From the NCBI GenBank assembly GCA_016617785.1, contig JADILM010000006.1:1550001-1614000 (forward strand): a stretch of DNA of 64,000 nt, given 5' to 3'. Shown here in pieces: positions 1 through 11,673 of the stretch; position 1 is the first letter of the stretch, and every line of letters starts with the position of its first letter. A program made the position numbers and the translations under genes. This DNA comes from Sporobolomyces roseus (taxonomy: Eukaryota > Basidiomycota > Microbotryomycetes > Sporidiobolales > Sporidiobolaceae). Below the pieces are notes generated by a model. The model searched no databases. It had not been told where the DNA came from and was given only the letters and a program-made list of their open reading frames with translations.

Positions 1-2419
1 ACATCCTCGTTCACTGGTCCATCCGAGAGGACTTCCCCTTCTTGCTGTAACAACGCCATGGCGACCTTGGATCGTGCACGAAGGCGAGGTCCGACTGTAC
101 GGGAAGAGAAGCGTCAGCTCAGTTGAATCAAGAGAGACAGTGGATGCGGTTTCGACTCACAGATGATGAGGAGCCAGATGACACCTGCCATGACCGCTGC
201 GATAGCGCCCAACAGACTCGAAGCGACGGGGAAGCCGAGAGTATCGTACTGTACAGGAGGAAGAGAGTAAGCGAGAGGACGAAAAACGGCTATAGACATC
301 TTCTCGGAGATCGCTTTGATCGACTCACCATGATCACACCGAAGAAGGGAAAGGTAGCTCCAAGGATGTTGCGAAGAAGGGATTGCGCAGCCTGACCAGA
401 ACTCGAGTAAGTTTGATAAACCTGCGAATTCCATAGGACGTCAATATCCCTTTTCATCTCTTTGCATCCCTTTTTCCTCGATGAGATGAGTGAAACAGTG
501 AGTACGAGTGCTTACATCGGCGATATAGTTGTAGGCTGCGAGATTCAGGCAAATGTCCAAATGGTCAGTTTCGATTCGATGGTCGCTGAAGAATCGAGAC
601 GAAAGCGGAGACGAAAGCGTTCACTCACTAGCAAGATACATGGTGTAGCTTCCACCGTTAATCAGGGTGAGGAAGATACATGGTACAACCCAGTGGATCC
701 AAGGACGAGCACTTTGAAGCAAAAAGTTCGAGATTAGCTGATATTTCGCCAGATTTGCGGAAGAGATCCGACTCACGTCCAAGCGAAACAGAAGAGCGAG
801 ATTGAGAACAGTACACTGCCGACACCGGCCGAGTAGAGACGGACTTCAGGCTTAGCGCGACCTCCTCCATGAACGACAGCTCGTTTGTACATCGGATCTT
901 GGATCAGGATGTTTGTCGCGCATCCTATAGCAGCGCCGATGAAACCGCAAATGAGGACAGTGTGCGAGGTACCTTGATTGAATCCGTAGCTTTCGGCGAA
1001 GACATGTGAAACAGCTCCGATCTGTTTGCGACGAACTATTCGATTAGCTCAGCAGCAACGAGACTGATGGGCAAGCTTACAATTAGGAACACGGTTCCCC
1101 AAACGAAGCCAATTGCGAGCGAGAGCGCCGTTACGATAGGCTCGGTAAACAGGTAGACGAGAGGGCGAGAGAGAGAAATCTTGAGCATTTGAAGCCATCC
1201 CTCCTCGTCAGAGTCAGCTCCTTCGACATAGTGTGGCCGACCCTGTTCATAGTTGGATGGCAGTAAGATTGAGGGAAGAGACTTGGAAGCAAAGACAAGG
1301 AAGCGAAGACGAACGGTTTCGGTCGAGAGAGCTTTGCATCGCTTTCGAAGGATAACTTCGCCGCGGGGCTCCTTGAAAAAGAAGAGGACGTAAATGAAGA
1401 CAGCGCCGTTCGTAGCAAGCTGAAGCCAGTAAACGTTGTGCCAGTTCGTCTTGAACGCTAGCCAATTCGATACGAGAGGTCCAGTTGCGTTTGCCGTGAA
1501 GACAGCTGTCGATCGAGGTCATGCTCAGCTTTATTCAGAGCGAAGGAATAGAGGAATAGAGAGCTTACTCAAAACGAAGAAACCCATCGGAATTCCACGG
1601 TTGACCTTGGGCCATAGATCAGCTACGATACCGGCAGCGGTCGGGCCCTCTATACAAGCTGCTGTGCCCTGGACGAGTCGAGAGAAGATGAGCGCGTAGA
1701 TGTTGGGCGCGAGAGCCATGGGGATGAAGAGGAGCATGATGATAAAAGTCTGCACGGCGGGGAGGACAGTCAGCTCGATTGCACGGAACGGAGAGGAGGA
1801 CCGTCAGTTCGATAGCAAGATCGATAGCAGCTCGATAGCGTCAGCTCGATAGCTCGCATGCGAGAACGTCGAGGTTTGAGATTTAGAAAGAATCGAAAAT
1901 TCAAGAATACGAAACTTGAGAGTACCGACTTACGCAGATGATAAGCTGAGGACGACGACCGAAAGTTTCTGACACTGGGGCTAGGATGAGAGGTCCTGAG
2001 GAAGGGAAGAGCAAAAAACTATCAGCATTCCGAAAAGTAGAAAAATGCGAAATATTTCGCTTACCGATTCCGAGCATGACCAAGTACGTGAACGAAGAGG
2101 CTTGGAAGTCTTCACTAGAGACTCCTTCGTGTTCCTTGAGGAATCCTGGCGAAGCGGCGCCTGAATTTTCGAAGAAGATAAGGTAAGTTTGCGAATGAGA
2201 AGGGTCAATCGAGAGTGAAGACGAACCGTTGGCACTCGCGTTGAAAGCCGATACATAGGTGACAACTACTGCAGCCATGAACATCCTCAACTTCTTCTTG
2301 AGAGGCCAGTTAAAGGGATCCTCCGAATCCCCTCGGGCGAAACGGACGGGAACAGCTCCCTGTTGAGTCGTCTCAAACTCTTGCTTCATCGCTGAATGTT
2401 TCTCCATCTCTGCTGTCAT
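1..2419 (-). CDS. MFS transporter, drug:H+ antiporter type, 3' end cut by window edge
   Basis: Multi-exon gene read right to left from the ATG at 2417-2419. The protein starts MTAEMEKHSAMK and has the cytosolic motif SEDPFNWPLKKK just before the first membrane segment. This is typical of fungal DHA1 transporters of the polyamine/multidrug group. Next come the loop PVSETFGRRPQL (the G-x-x-x-D/E-R-x-G-R-like signature between TM2 and TM3), the segment FSRLVQGTAACIEGPTAAG (TM4 region), and IVADLWPKVNRG, a family hallmark. Later exons encode more hydrophobic stretches, including LGFPVASSLLGAIAAVMAG. The last exon (from about position 94 down) continues as RARSKVAMALLQQEGEV and runs off the window without a stop, so the C-terminus lies outside. 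It probably exports small molecules across the plasma membrane by proton exchange; the substrate cannot be inferred. Confidence 0.85.
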
Positions 2420-3092
2420 GTCGTAAGAAGAAGGGAAGCGAGGGTCGAGCGAGATCGATTGAATGAGTGTGGAGTTTTGGAGTGGAGGAGTTGAGAAGTA
2501 AAAGTTGGGTCGAAGCGAGGGAAACGAAAGGTCTGTTGTTTTCTTAAACTGTCGGACTTGATGTACTGAGATGTAGGTTATTGGAGGGATTCAAGCTGTA
2601 GTCGTCAGCTGAAGGAGAAGAAGAGAAAGAAAGCAATTCTCGTAATCTTCTGCTCGAGAGGTTTATTTTGGAGAGCAGAGGTCGGAAAATAGATTTATAC
2701 GACTTCATCGATTGGTTGAAGGATCTCTGCCCCGACTGCCCCGATACCCCCGAAAAGCCCCGCTCCCTAATTTTAACACCGAGAAGTTGGGGTTACGAAT
2801 AAAAAAAGTTATAGCCCGACTCATTCCTTTATCGACGACGACGAGAGTCAGTGAGAATGAAGCTGAAACGAGATGAAGACAGCGAAAGATTAGTCGTGGG
2901 AAGATGTGGTCGAAGCACCACGAGACAAAGCTCAAAAGCGTAGAGGAGATCAAAAGAAATCGTCCTTCTCACTTTTCAACTCCTCGAATGCGAGTTGCGG
3001 AGGTCCACTCCATTCCCCAACTCCAACTCGAACCGGCGGCAGAAAGGATGAAGCCGAAAGAAAGATCTTTATCGATATTCCATTACGATTTC
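2420..3092. other. Intergenic, upstream of MFS transporter
   Basis: About 670 bases between the start of the leftward MFS gene and the stop of the next leftward gene. The open stretches here are short, lack supporting splice structure and show no family signature. It presumably holds the MFS promoter and the terminator of the AMP-ligase-like gene. I see no RNA gene or repeat. Confidence 0.5.
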
Positions 3093-4908
3093 TCATTCGG
3101 ACAACCAAAGTACTCCTTCAGGAGCGATTTCTCCTTTGATTCCTGTTGAAAGCCATTGACTGATGGGTTCGTCTTGTTTCGAGCCTGGGACGGGAGGGAG
3201 AGTTGGGAGAGATTGGTCGGTGTGGAGGAACGAGGAAGGGAGAGTTTGAGGACGAGGGAGAACGGGAGAACGGATGAGAATCTACGAAAAACACAAACTT
3301 TGAATCAGCACGAGAAAGCATGGAATGAAGTAGAGGTGCTCACCTCGCCACGTAGACGACCTGATTCCATATCACTCTCACTTCCGCGCACCTTGACTTC
3401 TACCCCAGCTGATGGAGCACCGACGTGACCTTTCTCTTTTCCAGTCAACCTGACAACTCCAGGAGGTGGAAGGCGTTGATAATCGTAGAAGTGACCATGA
3501 GAGAGGGGAGCGAGGAGGAAAGGATGGGACAAGGTCGAAACGGCGGGTGTACCGAAAGCACAACGGAAAGTTTCTAATTTCCCTTGTTCGAGAGGACCGG
3601 CGAAGAAGACTCCTCGAAGCATGTGAACTCCCAACTCTTGACGAATCCCTTTGAAGAGGATCGTATCCCAAACAGTCTTCTTCGAGACGTTTCCTTCACG
3701 TAAGAGTCGAAGTTTCCCATTTCTAGCTTGTTTGATGATCACTCCTGAATCGCCCAACATCTTTGAAAGGATAAGGGTGTAGAAAGGGGTCGCGAGGGTC
3801 GAGGAAGGAGAGAAGATGAGAGTCGCGGGAGGTGAAGTGCGATTCTTGAAGAGCGATTCGACTTCTTCTGGAGTGGGTTCGTTCGAGAGAGGAGGGAAAG
3901 AGAGAGATGCTGAAGTAGAGATGCCGAGGAGCGCGAGACCGAAACCGTAGGGAGTTGAAGGGTGATGGAAAGAGTAGATCGTGTCCTTGATAGTGGGCTT
4001 CATTGGAAGAGGAGAAACAGGGAACATTGAAAGCCACGAAACGAGCGACGAAGTGAGACTCTATCGAATGATTCAATCAGCGCGACTCCGACAGCATCGT
4101 TTGAAAGTGACATACGACATGAGAGAACTCGAGGGAGGTGCCTTCCGAGATGAAGGTGACAGCGAGATCCGAGGGTTCAGCGACGAATGCTTCTTCCTTT
4201 TCGTTTCCGTTGACGATAGCCTTTCCAGTCGCCAAGATGTCATCTGCGACGTTTCCATCCTCTCCACCTAGTACGATGATCGTGGCATTCGAGTTTGAAG
4301 CGACATTCGAGATCGAATTGGAGGAAGACTGAATGATCGCAGAAATATCGGAGTCTTCGGGAAGTGCTGATCCAGGAGCGATCACGATTGGTTTGTAGGA
4401 CGAGGTAGCGAGTGCAAGAGTGACCAATAGAGCGTCTACACCGACGAAAGCTTAGCAAGGGATCATTAGGAGAGAGAGAAAGAAACGAACCTGTCGGATC
4501 TTGAATCGAAACGATTACTTTGCCTGTTGAACCTTTGCCCAACTTGGTGACCATTCCAGCTCGTAAGTGATTGACGAGATCAGTTACTTTCTCTCCTCCT
4601 TTAACCCACGAACCCCTTTGACCCCCTTCCAAACAAGTTAAACTTCCTTCTAATACGTTCTTCAAGTTGCGAATCTTCTTCTCTGGCCTCAAGAACGAAG
4701 TCGTGACTTTGTTCGGGTTCGTATAGATTGGTGATTCATCTTGTAGTCGAGTTAGGGAGGGTATCGATTGCCTCCCTAGTAAGAAAGGGTGAAGTTGAGG
4801 TGGTGGGGGACGGAGCTTCCATTTGAACACGAGGACTAGGACGATGATACAAGCTAATGCGAGTGTAGTATTGTGTGCTGGATTATGTTGATCAATCCAT
4901 TTGTCCAT
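3093..4908 (-). CDS. Membrane-anchored AMP-binding (acyl-CoA ligase-like) protein, degenerate
   Basis: The start is the ATG at 4906-4908 (MDKWIDQHNPAH), followed by one hydrophobic segment, LALACIIVLVLVFKW, a signal anchor. Longer upstream frames open only with non-ATG codons. The order is anchor, N-terminal part of an ANL-superfamily fold (VTDLVNHLRAGMVTKLGKG), SYKPIVIAPGSALP, then a region at the place of the phosphate-binding loop, then YSFHHPSTPYGFGLALLG, and a C-terminus ending WLSTGIKGEIAPEGVLWLSE and stop. In active enzymes the loop reads like TSGTTGxPKG. Here it reads FISEGTSLEFSHVSLTSSL, without the Gly/Lys pattern, and the protein stops before the mobile C-terminal domain that carries the catalytic lysine. 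Fold membership is inferred from motif order; catalytic activity is doubtful. Introns lie near 4438-4491, 4030-4115 and 3282-3340. Confidence 0.65.
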
Positions 4909-5034
4909 CTTTTGCCGAGTTTGAGGGAAGTGAGAGGAAGGAGAAAGAGAGGAGTTTCCATCTCTTGGGTTCCCTTTACCCACTTTGAACCAACTTGACT
5001 ACTCGACAGAGCTACAAGAGTTATACTCGCTACT
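4909..5034. promoter_or_regulatory. Divergent promoter, AMP-ligase-like gene / NAA25
   Basis: Only 126 bases separate the two start codons of oppositely oriented genes, so both promoters and 5' UTRs must lie here or overlap the coding exons. I see no clear TATA box. Confidence 0.6.
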
Positions 5035-8000
5035 ATGGCAGAGCTCAACTCGCTAGTTCGCTCCTTCTACAGCTCTCGACAGGGCAAAGTCAACATTTTA
5101 GATTTTAGATCAATAGGAGCTATCTGCAGTGAGTTACACTCTCATGTGGGCATTCGAGAATAAGCTCACAACCCATCCCACAGCTGCTTTGGAGAGGAGG
5201 GACTTCAAGAAAGCTCTCCTTGATTGTCAAACCCTTCTCAAACGACGTCCGAGCGAACCTTCTGCTCTCGTAAGCACTTCAGACTTTCACGAGAAAGGAT
5301 GAAGCTCATCGAGTCAGTTTGCAGGCCCTCAAACTCGTAGCATTATCACTCGGATCGAAACCTCTCACCGCTTCTTCGCAACAAGAGTTCAACAAAGCGA
5401 TTGAATCAATCAAGACAGCGAATGGTGGAGCAGCGCTAGCAGATAGTGAGATCGTCATGGCGTCAAGCTTTGCTCTGAGGGGTCTGGGCAAGAGTGAGTC
5501 GAATCATCGCTTCTGCACCTTTTTCAATCCTGACTTGCTTGCGTTTCTTACAGACTCGGAAGCTGTCGAGCTGTTGACAAAGGCGGCGAAAGAGAACAGT
5601 GACAACGAAGAACTGGGTCAGGAAGCTTTCATTCAGATGATCAAACTCAACGAGATTCAAAGGGCTCAACAAGTTTGTCCGATTCTCCGTCCAACTTCCG
5701 CTTATTCAGAATACTGACCGAACAATCACTCGCTAGCTGAGTATAAGAATGACTGGCTCCTTCCCCACCAATCCCGATTACATCCTCTGGTCAATCATGA
5801 CCGTAATCCTTCAAATCCGAGACTTGCATCACCCCCAATCCTCCTCCCTACTCTCCCTCGCCGAACGACAAGCCTCCGAATACTTCAGCACCTCACCCGA
5901 TTCTTCCGAATACAAATCATCAGACGAGTTCCACATCGCTTCGAGACTACTCGAACTTCGCGCTCAACTCTCCCTCTCCAATCCCGATTCTTTCAATTCA
6001 GAAACTCCCAAATTCCCTTCCCTCTCAACTACTGAATCGACCCGTACACCATCACAGAGATTATTGGATCACTTCGCCTCGAAAGAGGGAGAGAAATGGT
6101 GTGAACGAAATTTGGGATTCGAGTTGTGGAGGAGAGAGTCAGAGTTGAGGTTTGGAAGTAATGAAGGAGGTGAGTGGAAACGATCTTGGGATAGACTGAA
6201 AGTACAGCTCGATAAAGGGTGAGTTTTCTTCAATCAGTTTCTTGAGAAGAACACTGATAGCGTCAGATTGCAGGGATACGAATTGGCACACGATGCTCTA
6301 CCTCATTCGCTGCGCTTTCGCTATAGCCACAAACTCTTCGACCTCTTACTATGACGGAGATGGAGAGGTCTCGAAGGTACCTGCTTCGTCGGAAGGATTG
6401 GAACTGATTGAGCAAACTCGAGAGGTATTCCGAAACCTTTCGAAGGATTCACCAAAAGCAAAAGTTGAACGAGGATTCGCACTTGGATTGCTGGAGATCT
6501 GTAGAGAGTGCAGGGAACGTGGATGGGATGAAGGTGAGTTCTTATAGTGATTGATCAGGAAGTTCTGTTCTCATCAATTTCCATGAAATCCTCACAGGCG
6601 ATTCTCTTCAAGAGCTCTTCTTGGCTTACTTCGATCAGTTCGGCGCCAAGATGTGCTGCTACGACGACCTGATACCTTATACTGAGATCCTTCAACCGGG
6701 GGAGGTTGAAGCGGTTCGAACGAAGGTGGAAGAAGTCGCAGCGAAAAAGGATAATCTCGTATGTTTCCTCTCAAGCTCTTCTCTCATCATCTTGATCACT
6801 GCTGAGCGTTCTAGCTCCTTCTGTAGTCTCTCAACGATGCTCGACGAGTCATCAACGCTCTCAAGATCCTTCGCTACCTTTCGCCAGAGCAAACAGCCGA
6901 AGAAGAGGCTTCGACAGCGCAAGATTACCTCGAACGATACTTCTCCGCTTTACCTCTCGGTTCGTCGATGTCAGATTAGTCAGTGAGACGTCGAGGCTGA
7001 CTTCTGCTTCGTCGGACAGGCAAGGACCTTCCTCCGACAGAACTTCAACCGGCAGATGATTTCGCTCTTCTCGCAGCTCAAGCCTTCGTTTCAGCCTGGC
7101 AACTGTCGAGTACGCCCCTGATTATCTTCTAGACATGTCGACTATGCTGACTCGCTCAAAACAGATGATCGATCATATCTTGAACGAGCTGCCGCGCTTC
7201 TCGATTACGCCCTGCGTTCTTCCAAGTACAAGTACCAGAGTCGAATCCTTCTCATCAACATCTATCGCCTCCTCGGAGCCTCGTCTCTCTCACTATCGCA
7301 CTATCGAATATTCGGAGTCAAGAACGTTCAATACGACACTCTCTCGCATCTCATTCTGAATCGAGGTGCAACTTTCGCTATCGAAGCTGGGAAAGAAGCG
7401 GGAGTACACGAGGAAGCGATAGTGACGGATCGATGGTACAAGATGGGAACGAACGAGGCGGCTCAGATGTGTGTACAGACTTTCACAATGCCAAATTATG
7501 GAAAGGTGCACACCACTTGTCCTTCTCCCTCCTGTCACGTAGCTTACGATCCATCTTCTATAGGTTGAAGACTTTGCCGAGTTCCGGTCAAGACTCGACA
7601 ATTCGCTACAGAAGAGTTTATCAACAGTCGAAATCTTCCGAACACGGTTGCTACGAGGCCTCCTCGAGACTCCTCAAATTGATCAAGCTGTCAATGATTT
7701 GAGACAACTCGTCGATACTGCCTCTTCACTCCACGACAATCGAGATCACAAGACTCTCGCAAACTTCCAGAGAAGAGGGAGTCCGACGATATGGGATCAA
7801 ACTGCTCTCGGCGGTCGAGTCGATGTAATCTACCATATTCTCGACAGCTCTGAGATCAGTCACTGACGACGATCTGAGTGTAGGCTGATTGGTTGACAGC
7901 GTTCGCTACGATCTACTCTCGTTTCCTCTCTCCCTCCGACACTTCACTGGCAGAGGAGAAAGCTCCTTCCTCGGTAAGCATTCTCAAAACGATATCTTTT

Positions 8001-8753
8001 GTCACCCGTATTTATACCCGGGGCTGTCGCAGCTGTCTCGATCTGAAACCGCTCTTTACAATTTCTCGTCGGCTGCTCAACGAGCTCTCGTCGCTCAACT
8101 CGATCAAGCTGCGGGACCCGAACAAGAGGCAGTCGAGTTCTTCAAGGGTGAGTCTCGGATGATGAGCAGCTTCGATGGTAAAGACGCAAGCTCACCAGTC
8201 AATCCTGGACTTACAGAACAAGGCAAATTATTCACAGCAGCTCTCGAAGACGGCAAGACACTACCCTGGGAGCTGATACAGATCGCATCGATGTCACTCG
8301 AGGCCTTCTCTCTGCTTGAACTCGGAATCGAGAAGAGACTCGATGAAATGGCTGCCGGTAAACTACCGGATCAAGTTCGTTCCCTTCGCTCTCTTTTCAG
8401 CTGCTTGTGCTCATGACTCTCCTCGTTATAGTCGAAACACTCGAAGCGGCTGCGAACATTCCGGAACTCTGCTCGAGACGGTCTGCGACAGATCGGACTG
8501 CAGTTGACAGCTCACAGCAAAAAAGTAGCGAAAGAAAGACCAAAGATTTTGGCTTCTCTCTCGCCATTGACGTCCCATGAAGCTGTGAGTTGCCGTCTCG
8601 ATCAGATCTCAGTCGTTTGCTGATCTGAGAGTGAAATGTGGTCCACAGCTGAACGAAGACACTTTGACGAATTTCGCTCATTCTCTCGTCGAATCGAAGA
8701 AGACCTCTACGGAAGGACTTGCTGCTACTATACATCGTAGAACTGCGAAATAG
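5035..8753 (+). CDS. NAA25: NatB N-terminal acetyltransferase auxiliary subunit (Mdm20/NAA25)
   Basis: A gene of about 14 exons joined in frame from the ATG at 5035 to the TAG at 8751-8753. The N-terminus has the TPR-like block ALERRDFKKALLDCQTLLKR followed by PSEPSALALKLVALSLGSK. Family blocks follow: NPDYILWSIMTVILQIRD, FGAKMCCYDDLIPYTEIL (the conserved 'FG.K.cc..DL..Y' motif of NAA25), ALKILRYLSPEQTAEEE, and YQSRILLINIYRLLGASSLS through to FGVKNVQYDTLSHLIL, the best conserved part. NAA25 is the ribosome-anchoring partner of the catalytic Naa20. The NatB complex acetylates nascent Met-Asp/Glu/Asn/Gln N-termini. The first exon (MAELNSLVRSFYSS) is less certain because conservation begins only in exon 2. 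Confidence 0.88.
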
Positions 8754-8948
8754 AGGAATGTGAACAAAAACGGAATTAGAGTCAGACCTTGCGACTCGCT
8801 CGAAGCTCTTCGCATCCGTGAGAATGAGAGATAGAACGCGGCTCGTGTAACAGATCCTGATACAAACGACAGACAATGTATAGATAATCAGACTCAACAG
8901 AATATAGACAAGATATGGATATGAACAAAAGGAAATATGCTAGAGGAA

Positions 8949-11406
8949 TTAATCGTCGTGATCCTCAATAAGAGCGATCCTGGAAGTTCGAACCCGAACT
9001 AACAATAATGGGACAAGCGATAAAGAAACCCATAGAGCTCCGACAACGAAGATAAGTTCCGCCCATCGCTCAACTGAGAAGATGTATACCGCTGCGAACA
9101 GTGAGGGTCCGACTGTAGAGGAAGTGAAAGTTGCGAGAGCTGACATGCAAGCTAGGACTTTTCCTGCGTCGTCTGGAGGTGAGACTGCGAGTGCGAGGGA
9201 TTGGAGAGAGGGGATCACGACTGCTGAGGGTGAGGTTACGGCGGTCGAGATGAGGAAATTGATAGAGGTTGGAGAAGGGATTGAGGCGATTAGGTAGCCG
9301 ATAATCGTGATGAGAGATGACCAGCGAGCCATTGACAAGTCGAATACTATTGTGAGAAGTACCACGTGAGCGCACTGCGGAAAGCTCGAGGTGCGTTCAA
9401 GGGAGAGCTCACCTGTATCTGCAGTTTTCTTGAGAGTCGCCGCCTCGGCCTCCCAAGCGAGAGCGTCCTTGACTGACTCGATGTTGTCGGGCTCCATCTC
9501 GGGACGAAGTCTGAGAGGAGTTGGGACAGGTCGACGAAGGTATTTGACGATGAACGGGACGATGAGAACGAGCAGGACAACTCGAGTTCCTGCGATGTAA
9601 GTTATCCATTCTCCAGTTTCCTCGGGTCCCCATCCGTATTTGCCTCGTGCGAAGAGGATCTTGACGGGTAGCTGTGAAATGGACCGCGAGAAGGGAATCA
9701 GTGTTGTGCGAGAGAACAAACGATTCGGTTTTCTCGTCAACTCACCATGCCCTGTCATTCGATCAGCACTATATCAGTATACTGAATACGCGAGGAGAAG
9801 GAGACTCGTAGCTTACAGGGAGGATCATCGCCAGCGTATAAGCGACCGCAATCAAAGTAAGACTCCAATCCAACTTCTTCTTTCCCGTCTCGATTCCCCT
9901 CTCAATCCTTACCTTCGGCAACAACACTTTGAAAGGTTTGACCAATTCTGCTGGAACTTTTGCGAGTCTCACAAAGATTGATTCGTCCTTCGCTGTTGAT
10001 TCTTGCCAGTCGAGTATCGAAGCGGGTCGAGAATGAGTTCGGAGTGAAGGGTGGAGAGATTCGGGCATGATAGGTATGATGAGAAGATAGATGAGACCAG
10101 CGAGGATTTGAGCGACAAAGATCAACAAGACTCCCGAATTGAACTCTTTCAAGAGAAGTGAACCTGTTTCGAGAAAGTAAAAGCACGTTCTCAATCCCGG
10201 GTTCAGAGGTTTGGAGGGTGGAGAAAGTGAGAGCCGTACCGAACAATGGACCTATTCCCAGTCCAAACATGTACATTCCGACGAGAGTTGACAATACTTG
10301 AGTCTTCGATCCTTCGACGGCGCAATCTCCGAGGTAGGCTCCATTGACGGCCATTGCGGTAAGTTCTCCACCAGCGAGACCTCCCAGTACTGATGAGAAG
10401 ATGAGGGTTCCGAAGCCAAAGGTAGCAGGGAAAGCGATGACCCTGCGAGAAAGCGAATGAATGAATCAGTCTCGACGTAACGGATCGGAGGAGATGAAGA
10501 GAGATCTACATACAAGGTATAGAGGACAGCGACTAGTGTTTGACCAAGTGTACTAATCGCAATCACAGGTTTCCTTCCGTACTTATCACTGATCTTCCCG
10601 TAGTATCCACTGGTTAAAGCACTCAGAATGCCCGCAGCCAGTGCGATACTAGTGACTGTCAGATGGGGTAAAACGATATTCATCAGCTTCGTTCAGTGAG
10701 GAATAGCAGTTTCGCAACTGACTGATCTCGGTTGAACTCTTCTGGACCTCTGAATTTGCCCGACACTTTAGTGCCCAATCCCCCTCGGGGCTTCCAGGAA
10801 GGGATATGAAGGTTCCACCTAGTGAGGTAGAAGCTGGTGGTTCAAGCGTTGGATCCTTAGCGGAGATCAATCGACATGCCATCTTCATGAAATCCTTTCG
10901 CTTTCAGTCGCGCGCAAGTCGGTTTGGAGTCAGAAGATAACGCTCACCTGACCTATCACTTCGAGCTCGACAGTTGTTCCTGCTGCTGAGAGAAGGGCGA
11001 AGATGAATGTAGCTGAAATTGGTTTGCGAAAGAAGAAAAGTAATCAGCTTGTCTCTCGTCCGGCAATTGGCTCAAATACCTCGCCGCTAGCAGTGATAGT
11101 GGTTCTGAAACTCTGCGAACTCACCAGGTAAGATCCTATGTCGCTCAGAGAGAGGGTAGAGTTCAGCATGTGGTGCGCAAATCTTTCGGCGGAGATAACG
11201 AAAAGGGGTTTTACTACTCACCAACGACTACTAGCTTTCCTAGGTTCTTTGATAAGCTTGACATGTTCAGTATTGCTCAGTAAACCAGTCCTTTCATCAA
11301 TGATCTCGGATTGAGAGATTGTTATTGAGGTAGAAGGATCTCGATCTAGGTGGAGGTGAGGAGTAGGAGGAGGGACTACATCCACCGGCATTGGTGATGA
11401 CGCCAT
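8949..11406 (-). CDS. MFS transporter (TetA/YCR023C-like solute carrier)
   Basis: Leftward gene with about ten exons from the ATG at 11404-11406. A cytosolic N-terminus of about 60 residues contains DERTGLLSNTEH, a possible acidic dileucine sorting signal. Hydrophobic blocks follow, including HLTVTSIALAAGILSALTSG and the MFS loop GYYGKISDKYGRKPVIA between TM2 and TM3. A later block, LSTLVGMYMFGLGIGPLFG, matches the TM5 signature (G-x-x-x-G-P) of efflux pumps. A long central loop (ESLHPSLRTHSRPAS and on) separates the two halves. The second half ends with VGALWVSLSLVPLLLVRVR and the tail IALIEDHDD then stop. About twelve membrane segments are expected. The resemblance is to the tetracycline-resistance-like fungal family, often vacuolar or plasma membrane; the substrate is unknown. 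Confidence 0.82.
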
Positions 11407-11673
11407 GTTGATCTAGTTGGGGATTGGGAAAAGCCGAGTTGTTGGGCGAGAAATTCGATGGGAGTCGAAGAGGGGAAAACAAAGGGAAGTTTCGTTTTGA
11501 ATCTCTTTTCAACTTCGCACAGATCAATCTCAAGCTTCTTCTCGGTTTCTCTCGACCCATTGATAGCGAGCGTAGCCAAAGTCGAAATGCTAGTAGGAAT
11601 TCCCTAAAAAAAAGCTGGATGGTATTTTCCATTTTGTTGATGTCTAACAACGAAACCCTCAGGCGCCTCCTAC

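Noticed and set aside
2705..3149. Several overlapping 70-80-codon frames upstream of the first MFS gene
   Set aside because: They overlap each other and the 3' end of the AMP-ligase-like gene, and show no family signature or splice structure.
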